From the NCBI GenBank assembly GCA_964606085.1, contig CAZSFD010000018.1, positions 1 to 64,000 of the forward strand: a stretch of DNA of 64,000 bases, written 5' to 3'. Within the stretch, counting starts at the first letter, position 1; every line of letters begins with the position of its first letter. Shown here piece after piece: positions 58,766 through 64,000 of the stretch. The stretch comes from CAIQJJ01 sp964606085 (GTDB lineage: Bacteria; Chloroflexota; Anaerolineae; Anaerolineales; UBA4823). Position numbers and translations under genes: made by a program. A model generated the notes under the pieces. It was not told the origin of the DNA, ran no database searches, and saw nothing but the letters and a program-made list of their open reading frames with translations.

Positions 58766-59800
58766 TCACTCCGCCAGCCTGCCAGCCACCAGATCGCTGA
58801 GCAAGGTGGAAACAAAACGCACAATCGAAATCGTGCGGCCATACGACATACGGATTGGCCCCAGTACGCCCACCGCCCCGGTGGAAATGCCCGGCACGCC
58901 ATAACGCGCCAACACCACCGAGCAATCGCGCAATTCCTGCCACGTCCCTTCGCCGCCGATCAGCACCTGCACGCCATCTGGCCCATTGGTCAGCACAGTG
59001 CGCGAGAGCAAGTCTTCGAGCAGCGGGCGCTCTTCGAGTAAGCGCAGCGCCTTGCGTGCCGTGTCTGATTCGGCAAATTCGGGTTCGGCCAATACATTGG
59101 AAAGGCCATCGCGATAGACTTCGCCGGTGGTGAGCGCTTCGAGGCGGTTCATCTCCTCGCGCACCAGCTTCAACACATCTTGCGTCAAAGCATCAGGGGA
59201 AGCGACGACCCCCGCCACGCCCTCGGCATCCTTACCCTGGCACAAACTGCCAACCTGCCGGGCAACAGTACTCAACTGTTCTTGCGAAGCAGGTTCGGCC
59301 AGGGCCAGCATTTGCTGGCGCACTTCGCCGCTATCCAGCACCAGCACCATCAACACCTGCCGTCCGTGGGTGGCGATCAGTTCCAGGTGTTTGAAGCGCG
59401 GCTTTTCGGGCTTGGGCGCTGTCACCAGCGAGGCCGCCTGCGATTGGTGCGCCAGCACCGAAGCCGCCAGGCGCATCCAGCGTTCCACGTCGGGGCCGGC
59501 CTGGTAAAACTGATGCGTGATCGTGCGCTGCACCGTAACAGGCAGGTCAGCCTGCCCCATCAGTTGGCGCACGAAATAGCGGTAGCCTTCTTCGGTGGGC
59601 ACGCGCCCGGCAGAAGTGTGCGGCTGGCGCAAATAACCCTGTTCGGTTAGCTCAGCCAAGATATTGCGCACCGTGGCCGGGCTGACACCCAGGTCGTAAT
59701 GCGCCACCAGGCTTTGCGAACCTACGGGCTGAGCGCTTTCCACATATTCGTGGATCACCAGCGCCAGAATAAACTTCTCGCGTTCTTCTCGGTCGGGCAT
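58766..59800 (-). CDS. hrcA: heat-inducible transcription repressor HrcA
   Basis: A 344-residue repressor that binds CIRCE. The winged-helix N-terminus carries YDLGVSPATVRNILAELTEQGYLRQPHTSAGRVPTEEGYRYFV (residues about 30-75), the family signature. The dimerisation and regulatory regions follow, ending GVLGPIRMSYGRTISIVRFVSTLLS. Its activity is kept by GroEL in many bacteria. It is the first gene of the operon hrcA-grpE-dnaK-dnaJ-prmA, with a CIRCE 16 bases before the ATG. Confidence 0.97.
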   Translation of the reverse strand: MPDREEREKFILALVIHEYVESAQPVGSQSLVAHYDLGVSPATVRNILAELTEQGYLRQPHTSAGRVPTEEGYRYFVRQLMGQADLPVTVQRTITHQFYQAGPDVERWMRLAASVLAHQSQAASLVTAPKPEKPRFKHLELIATHGRQVLMVLVLDSGEVRQQMLALAEPASQEQLSTVARQVGSLCQGKDAEGVAGVVASPDALTQDVLKLVREEMNRLEALTTGEVYRDGLSNVLAEPEFAESDTARKALRLLEERPLLEDLLSRTVLTNGPDGVQVLIGGEGTWQELRDCSVVLARYGVPGISTGAVGVLGPIRMSYGRTISIVRFVSTLLSDLVAGRLAE

Positions 59801-59815
59801 AATCTCTCTTGAAAA

Positions 59816-59842
59816 TTAGCACTCTCGAGCCGAGAGTGCTAA
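59816..59842 (-). promoter_or_regulatory. CIRCE operator
   Basis: A perfect TTAGCACTC-N9-GAGTGCTAA, the consensus HrcA operator, lying between the promoter and the hrcA start codon. Confidence 0.98.
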
Positions 59843-59855
59843 TAGATCGAAAAAG

Positions 59856-59884
59856 ATGATACCACGCCGAGAAATGATCGTCAA
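59856..59884 (-). promoter_or_regulatory. sigma-70 promoter of the heat-shock operon
   Basis: TTGACG (59879-59884), a 17-bp spacer, TATCAT (59856-59861) on the minus strand. Transcription starts about seven bases before the CIRCE, so HrcA would block it. The -35 overlaps the AhpD-like gene's stop. Confidence 0.85.
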
Positions 59885-60234
59885 GTTAGAGAAGTGTTAG
59901 CGCGGCACAGGTCGAGTGTTTCGACGGCGTGGCGCAAATGTGGGATCATGATACTTCCCCCCACCACCAGCGCCACATTGAACGCGTCGTATAGCGCCTC
60001 ATCGCTCCAGCCGGCTTCCACGCACTGCAAAATGTGATAGTCAATGCAGTCGTTACAGCGCAGCACCATCGAGGCAACCAGGCCGAGCAGCTCTTTGGTT
60101 TTGCCATCCAGCGCCCCATCGTGATAGGCGTTGGTATCGAGGTTGAAAAAGCGTTTGATGCCCAGGTGATCGATCTCGGCGATGCGGGCGTTCATGCGCG
60201 AGCGGTAGGCTTGAAATTCTGCGAGGCGTGTCAT
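59881..60234 (-). CDS. carboxymuconolactone decarboxylase/AhpD-like protein
   Basis: A 117-residue all-helical CMD-family protein. The motif RCNDCIDYH (CxxCxxxH, about residues 62-70) is the AhpD-type redox site, so peroxidase or thiol-reductase activity is likelier than lactone decarboxylation. The start at 60234 has CTGGAG seven bases upstream. A GTG at 60264 overlaps the upstream stop (GTGA) and would add ten residues. Confidence 0.88.
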   Translation of the reverse strand: MTRLAEFQAYRSRMNARIAEIDHLGIKRFFNLDTNAYHDGALDGKTKELLGLVASMVLRCNDCIDYHILQCVEAGWSDEALYDAFNVALVVGGSIMIPHLRHAVETLDLCRANTSLT

Positions 60235-60260
60235 CGGAAACTCCAGGGTTGCAGGTTGGT

Positions 60261-61043
60261 TCACTGGCTGATTTGCACATTCGCCAGGTCGAGATGAGCC
60301 GGGTTGGCTAAAGGCAGGTTGCCGAAGGCGATGCGGCCATGGGGCGGGAAGGCGGCGAACTGGTTGTCAATCCACAGCACGAGCGCCAGCGGGCCGCGCG
60401 GCGCAACCAGGGTGCGGAAAATCTCCTGCCCATCCACGGCAAAGGCCGCCGAGTCGGCTTGCCAATCGAGACGATAGGTGTGCCAGTCGGTGAGGGGGAT
60501 GACGGGAACGAGGCAGGAATCTTGCTCGATCAGCCGCCGCAGGATCGCGCGTAACAGGCGTGCTGTGGGTGGCAGGGCGCCCAACGCCAGGCCCGGCGAA
60601 GCCAATGCCAATAGCGCTGCCGGGACGATGGGCGAACGGAAGGTGGCCGCCAAAAATCCCTGGGCCGGCCGATCATCTCGCAATGACAGGCAATTGGGTG
60701 GCGAGGCATAAAAGAACCAGGCTGCATTGGGCAGCGCCGGAAAACGCCGCGACGCCCCGCCCAATCCCAGCGAAAAACTGAACGGGTCATTCCACAATCC
60801 AAACCCCCACGTGCCTGGCAAATTCTCCGCTGAAACGCGGGCCTGTAATTCGAGCGAAAGCGGTGCTTGCCAGGCAAAAGCCCGCCGCGCCTGGCCGTGA
60901 TAATCATCGAGTTGCGCCACGGCATAGGGCCATCGCTGCCGCCCCGATGGCGTCGCTGGGATGACCAGGCGGCAGGTGACATCATCTGACCAATCAGCCC
61001 TTGCGCCAGGGGTGAGCAGGGGTTTGAGCAGGTTGGCATTCAT
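60261..61043 (-). CDS. hypothetical protein, concanavalin-like fold suspected
   Basis: A 260-residue soluble protein without signal peptide. Patterns such as GTWGFGLWNDPFSFSLGLGG and DWHTYRLDWQADSAAFAVDGQEIFR suggest a jelly-roll/laminin-G or GH16-like beta-sandwich: the Trp-His-x-Tyr-x-x-x-Trp and VDG patterns are usual in glucanase-like folds. No catalytic Glu motif is evident. The gene is followed tightly by the AhpD-like gene. The start is set by a TATAAT six bases before the ATG at 61043. Confidence 0.65.
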   Translation of the reverse strand: MNANLLKPLLTPGARADWSDDVTCRLVIPATPSGRQRWPYAVAQLDDYHGQARRAFAWQAPLSLELQARVSAENLPGTWGFGLWNDPFSFSLGLGGASRRFPALPNAAWFFYASPPNCLSLRDDRPAQGFLAATFRSPIVPAALLALASPGLALGALPPTARLLRAILRRLIEQDSCLVPVIPLTDWHTYRLDWQADSAAFAVDGQEIFRTLVAPRGPLALVLWIDNQFAAFPPHGRIAFGNLPLANPAHLDLANVQISQ

Positions 61044-61049
61044 CCCCCG

Positions 61050-61055
61050 ATTATA
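61050..61055 (-). promoter_or_regulatory. -10 box giving a leaderless start
   Basis: TATAAT on the minus strand, six bases (CGGGGG), then ATG. The spacing equals that of recQ. A second TATAAT on the plus strand at 61074-61079 probably serves the divergent MBL gene with a leader of about 25 bases. Confidence 0.55.
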
Positions 61056-61110
61056 AGGCAACAACGGATGATGTATAATCAGGTGCGATATTTATCATTG
61101 AGGAGCTTTC

Positions 61111-61761
61111 ATGGAAATCACCTGGTATGGTCTATCGTGCTTTCGCCTGACCGAACGCGGCCTGGCTACCGTCGTCACCGATCCCTTCGACTCGAATGTG
61201 GCTGGTTTCTCGCCGCTCAAACTGCGCGCCGACATCGTCACCGTCAGCCACGATGCCTCAGGCCACAACTACGTCAGCGCGGTTAAGGGCTATTCGCATC
61301 TCATCACCGGCCCAGGTGAATTTGAAATTGGCGATGTTTTCATCACCGGAGTCCAAACCAACGGCCACAAACGTTCCAGCGAAGAAGCGCGCAACACGCT
61401 CTACGTTTTTGATTACAACGGTGTCAATGTTGCCCACCTGGGCGATCTCAGCCGCGTCCCCTCGCAATCTGAAGTCGAAGCATTGGGCAATGTCCATGTT
61501 GCCCTTGTTCCGGTGGGCGGCGGTGGCGGGTTGACAGCCGCCAAAGCCGCTGAAGTGATCAGCCTGCTGGAGCCTGGTTATGTTATTCCCATGCACTACG
61601 GCATGAAGGGTGGCCTGCTCAAACTGGCCTCTTTAGACAAATTCTTGAAAGAAATGGGCCTTTCCACCGCCGATACGATGCCCTCGCTGAAAGTCACCGC
61701 CAGTTCGGTGCCAGAAGAAACGAAGGTGATCGTCCTCGATGTGAAAGGCAGCGAGCAGTAA
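61111..61761 (+). CDS. MBL-fold metal-dependent hydrolase-like protein, metal site altered
   Basis: A 216-residue UlaG-like metallo-beta-lactamase-fold protein. The usual HxHxDH-type motif appears as SHDASGHN, with the second His replaced by Ala, while the later HLGDLS and MHYGMKGG sites are intact. One metal may therefore be lost. Homologues are hydrolases of unknown substrate. GAGGAG lies seven bases before the ATG, one of the strongest ribosome-binding sites in the window. A 101-residue gene follows after 11 bp. Confidence 0.82.
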   Translation: MEITWYGLSCFRLTERGLATVVTDPFDSNVAGFSPLKLRADIVTVSHDASGHNYVSAVKGYSHLITGPGEFEIGDVFITGVQTNGHKRSSEEARNTLYVFDYNGVNVAHLGDLSRVPSQSEVEALGNVHVALVPVGGGGGLTAAKAAEVISLLEPGYVIPMHYGMKGGLLKLASLDKFLKEMGLSTADTMPSLKVTASSVPEETKVIVLDVKGSEQ

Positions 61762-61772
61762 AGGAATTTCAC

Positions 61773-62078
61773 ATGGCCGTAAAACTGTTGATGACCTGGA
61801 ATATCATCCCCGGACGCGAGCAAGAATACTTCGAGTTTGTCGTGCGCGATTTCATCCCCTCGGTTCAACGGATGGGCCTCGAAGTCAGTGACGCCTGGTT
61901 CACCATGTATGGCGAAAATCAACCGCAAATCATGGCTGCTGCCCAGGGCCCCACATTTAGCGCCGTGCGCAAAATCATTGACGCCCCTGCCTGGCGCGAT
62001 CTCACCGGCCAATTGATGGAATACGTGGACGACTTTGACTACAAAGTGGTCGAAGCCAAGCCCGGCTTCCAAATGTAA
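61773..62078 (+). CDS. conserved hypothetical, dimeric alpha-beta barrel-like
   Basis: A 101-residue protein with the pattern of a ferredoxin-like dimeric alpha/beta barrel: strand KLLMTWNIIPGREQEYFEFVVRDF, then a helix, then strands near VSDAWFTMYG and DYKVVEAKPGF. Related small proteins include NIPSNAP- and EthD-like stress proteins. No active residues are recognised. It is cotranscribed with the MBL gene. AAAGGA is nine bases upstream. Confidence 0.65.
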   Translation: MAVKLLMTWNIIPGREQEYFEFVVRDFIPSVQRMGLEVSDAWFTMYGENQPQIMAAAQGPTFSAVRKIIDAPAWRDLTGQLMEYVDDFDYKVVEAKPGFQM

Positions 62079-62113
62079 TTGCTGTTTGCTGAGTGATGAT
62101 TGGCAAATCAGCA

Positions 62114-63223
62114 ATGATGACCGCCCTCTCATCGGCCCTTCTCGATTGGTATACCCATCACGCCCGCGTCCTCCCCTGGCGCGGGCGTGGTGATTCGTAT
62201 GCGGTGTGGGTTTCCGAAATCATGCTCCAGCAAACTCGCGTCGAAACCGTCATTCCCTATTTCGAGCGTTGGATGGCGCGCTTTCCAACCGTGCAGTCAT
62301 TAGCCGAAGCCCCGCTGCAAGATGTCCTGGCATTATGGGAGGGCCTGGGGTATTACAGTCGGGCGCGTAATTTACACCAGGCCGCCCAGGTGGTGATGGC
62401 CGAATACAACGGTCAACTGCCAGCGGATGCAAATGCCTTGCGCCGACTGCCCGGCGTCGGGCGCTACACTGCCGGGGCTATCGCCGCCATCGCCTTCGGC
62501 CGCGACGAACCAGCCCTCGATGGCAACCTGCGCCGCGTCTACGCCCGCTTGTTCGATGTGACTGAACCTGCCCGCTCTCCCGAAGGTGAGCGCCACCTGT
62601 GGGCACTCGCCGCCCAAAACCTGCCGCCTGGGCGCGCCAGCGAGTACAACCAGGCGTTGATGGATTTGGGTGCCCTGGTCTGTACACCGCGCCGTCCCGA
62701 TTGCTCGCATTGTCCGGTGGCGCAGCACTGCCTGGCGTTGGCGCGTGGCGTACAGGAGCAGCGCCCAGTCGCCATTCCTAAGCCTGCCATACCGCATATC
62801 ATTGTCACTGCCGCCGTCATTCGCCAGGACGGAAAAATCCTGTTGGCGCAGCGCCCCCACAATGGCCTGCTGGGCGGCTTGTGGGAATTTCCCGGCGGCA
62901 AAGTACAGGATGGTGAAGACCTGCCCACCTGCCTGAAACGGGAGATTTGCGAGGAACTCGGTGCTGAAATCGAAGTTGGTTCCCCCCTGGGAGTGTACCG
63001 CCACGCCTACACCCATTTCCGCGTCACCCTGCACGCCTTCGCTTGCATCCTTACCGCTGGCGAGCCGCGCCCAATCCAGGCGGCAGACATCCGCTGGGTC
63101 ACGCCAGATCAACTGACGAACTATCCAATGGGGAAAATTGATCGGCAGATTTCACAAAGGTTATCTGCTATACTTGAAAATGACAATCCTAACCCGCATA
63201 AAGTGGAACGACCAGGGCGTTAA
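62114..63223 (+). CDS. mutY: A/G-specific adenine glycosylase with NUDIX C-domain
   Basis: A 369-residue repair enzyme that removes adenine opposite 8-oxoguanine. SEIMLQQTRVETVIPYF carries the catalytic Glu, LPGVGRYTAGAIAAIAF is the helix-hairpin-helix, ALDGNLRRVYARL holds the catalytic Asp, and the [4Fe-4S] ligands are CTPRRPDCSHCPVAQHC (CX6CX2CX5C). A NUDIX-like 8-oxoG-recognition domain follows (about residues 230-355). The last twelve codons and the stop lie inside the 80-bp repeat. Two ATGs at 62114 and 62117 compete, without clear Shine-Dalgarno. Confidence 0.95.
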   Translation: MMTALSSALLDWYTHHARVLPWRGRGDSYAVWVSEIMLQQTRVETVIPYFERWMARFPTVQSLAEAPLQDVLALWEGLGYYSRARNLHQAAQVVMAEYNGQLPADANALRRLPGVGRYTAGAIAAIAFGRDEPALDGNLRRVYARLFDVTEPARSPEGERHLWALAAQNLPPGRASEYNQALMDLGALVCTPRRPDCSHCPVAQHCLALARGVQEQRPVAIPKPAIPHIIVTAAVIRQDGKILLAQRPHNGLLGGLWEFPGGKVQDGEDLPTCLKREICEELGAEIEVGSPLGVYRHAYTHFRVTLHAFACILTAGEPRPIQAADIRWVTPDQLTNYPMGKIDRQISQRLSAILENDNPNPHKVERPGR

Positions 63224-63267
63224 TCCAGCAAATCCTTGTTTTTTGTGACAGGAGTTCGCGGGTTAGG
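63188..63267 (+). repeat. 80-bp dispersed element with 10-bp terminal inverted repeats (copy B)
   Basis: The second copy, in the opposite orientation to 18757-18836. The ends are again CCTAACCCGC and GCGGGTTAGG. It supplies the final codons (from the second Asn-Pro on) and the TAA of mutY, so it appears to have inserted into or next to the gene's 3' end. No target-site duplication is obvious. Confidence 0.82.
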
Positions 63268-63297
63268 CACTGAAGCACTGGTTACTACGCTTGGGAG

Positions 63298-64000
63298 ATG
63301 AATACCTTGCCTTTACTGATTGATGCTCACGAAGATATTGCATATAACATCACGAGTTTCGGGCGAGATTACACTCGCTCTGCCGCCGAAACGCGCCAGC
63401 TTGAGATAAGCAACCAATCCCCCTTGCGCAACGGTAGCACCCTGCTTGGCTGGCCCGACTATCAGCGCGGCCAGGTGGCAGCCATCTTTGCCACCTTGTT
63501 TGCCGGCCCAAAGCGAAGGGCTGTTGGCGATTGGGACACCCAAGCATACGCTGATTTTGAGCAGGCCCACGCCATTTACAGCGCCCAACTCGATGCTTAT
63601 CACCGTCTGACCGATGACCACCCCGATCGGTTTCAGCTAGTCCACTCGAAAAATGATCTGAAAACCATTCTCGATGGCTGGATAACGAATCCTGTTGGGC
63701 AGAACCCTGTTGGCCTTGTCGTGCTTATGGAGGGCGCGGAAGGTGTGCGCCATCCCGATGAACTGGAAGAATGGTGGGCGCGTGGCGTGCGCATCGTCGG
63801 CCCGGCCTGGGCAGGGACACGTTTCTGTGGTGGCACTCGTGAACCCGGCCCGCTTACTTCCGAAGGCTACGCCCTGCTCGAAGCGATGAGCGCAATTGGT
63901 TTTGCTCTCGACATCAGCCACATGGATATTAAAGCCGTTTTACAGGCGCTTGATGTTTATGATGGTGTGATCATTGCATCACATGCCAACGCCGCCGGGC
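63298..64000 (+). CDS. membrane dipeptidase (peptidase M19), truncated by window end
   Basis: The first 234 residues of an M19 renal-dipeptidase-like zinc enzyme. DAHEDIAYN carries the first metal ligands (His-x-Glu variant of HxD), VLMEGAEGVRHPDEL holds the bridging Glu, and LDISHMD and ASHANA supply further His ligands. It hydrolyses dipeptides or related amides. The window ends inside the metal-site region. GGGAG directly abuts the ATG at 63298, too close for efficient use. A TTG at 63307 (nine bases from GGGAG) could be the real start. Confidence 0.9.
   Translation, partial: MNTLPLLIDAHEDIAYNITSFGRDYTRSAAETRQLEISNQSPLRNGSTLLGWPDYQRGQVAAIFATLFAGPKRRAVGDWDTQAYADFEQAHAIYSAQLDAYHRLTDDHPDRFQLVHSKNDLKTILDGWITNPVGQNPVGLVVLMEGAEGVRHPDELEEWWARGVRIVGPAWAGTRFCGGTREPGPLTSEGYALLEAMSAIGFALDISHMDIKAVLQALDVYDGVIIASHANAAG

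Overview
The window is a gene-dense, GC-rich bacterial chromosome segment with genes on both strands and no rRNA, phage, plasmid or CRISPR signal. The gene set (GPH-type sugar:cation symporters, DUF4395 beside thioredoxin, a plant-like GDP-mannose 3,5-epimerase, a 1181-residue pyruvate:ferredoxin oxidoreductase followed by a dihydroorotate-dehydrogenase-like protein, and a CIRCE/HrcA-controlled grpE-dnaK-dnaJ operon) and the style of the intergenic repeats suggest a Chloroflexota (Anaerolineae-like), probably fermentative, environmental bacterium. That placement is inferred from gene content, not from a marker-gene tree.

Layout. 1-2.7 kb: small hypotheticals, an AmrS-type radical SAM enzyme and a secreted protein on the minus strand. 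2.8-4.1 kb: a decayed CpaF/TadA-like secretion ATPase. 4.2-9.2 kb: an arsenic island (arsC, arsR, ArsP-like permease, thiol-redox protein, second arsC, acr3, then an autoregulated-looking TetR gene) with very long palindromic operators. 9.2-23.7 kb: a carbohydrate island (class II aldolase, class III aminotransferase, GH5, DUF6379-like protein, two GPH transporters, GH1, FGGY kinase, UroD-like protein, GH63-like hydrolase) that also holds a small AbrB/PIN toxin-antitoxin pair. 23.7-31 kb: housekeeping (recQ, tRNA-Arg, rpoD-type sigma factor, DUF177 protein, XTP pyrophosphatase, a NarL-type histidine kinase, a hydrolase).

31-38.5 kb is a sulfur/cysteine cluster: cysM-type synthase, AlkD-like protein, JAMM peptidase, DUF4395, thioredoxin, cysK, cysE, a MoaD/ThiS-like sulfur carrier with a terminal Gly-Gly, and a MoeB-rhodanese fusion, followed by maf. 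These are the parts of both the O-acetylserine route and the sulfur-carrier (CysM-CysO-Mec+) route to cysteine. In front lies a strong promoter, an 11-codon reading frame with Cys-Ser-Cys codons and a set of mutually exclusive RNA helices: a candidate cysteine-responsive attenuator, and the most interesting signal here.

38.5-54 kb: a LysM envelope protein, pseudogene remnants, a GreA/B-C-type protein, a LacI regulator with its operator, GDP-mannose 3,5-epimerase with a GHMP-kinase-like protein, PFOR plus a DHOD-like protein, a SWIM zinc-finger protein, an NAD-epimerase, an ABC-F ATPase, an LCP protein and a LOG-family protein. 54-64 kb: the hrcA-grpE-dnaK-dnaJ-prmA operon, an AhpD-like protein, an MBL-fold protein, mutY and the start of an M19 dipeptidase.

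Across the window many co-oriented gene pairs are separated by quasi-palindromes built from short tandem words, different in sequence at each site but alike in design. Separately, one 80-bp element with 10-bp terminal inverted repeats occurs twice at about 86 percent identity, and several genes have a -10 box exactly six bases before ATG, pointing to leaderless mRNAs.
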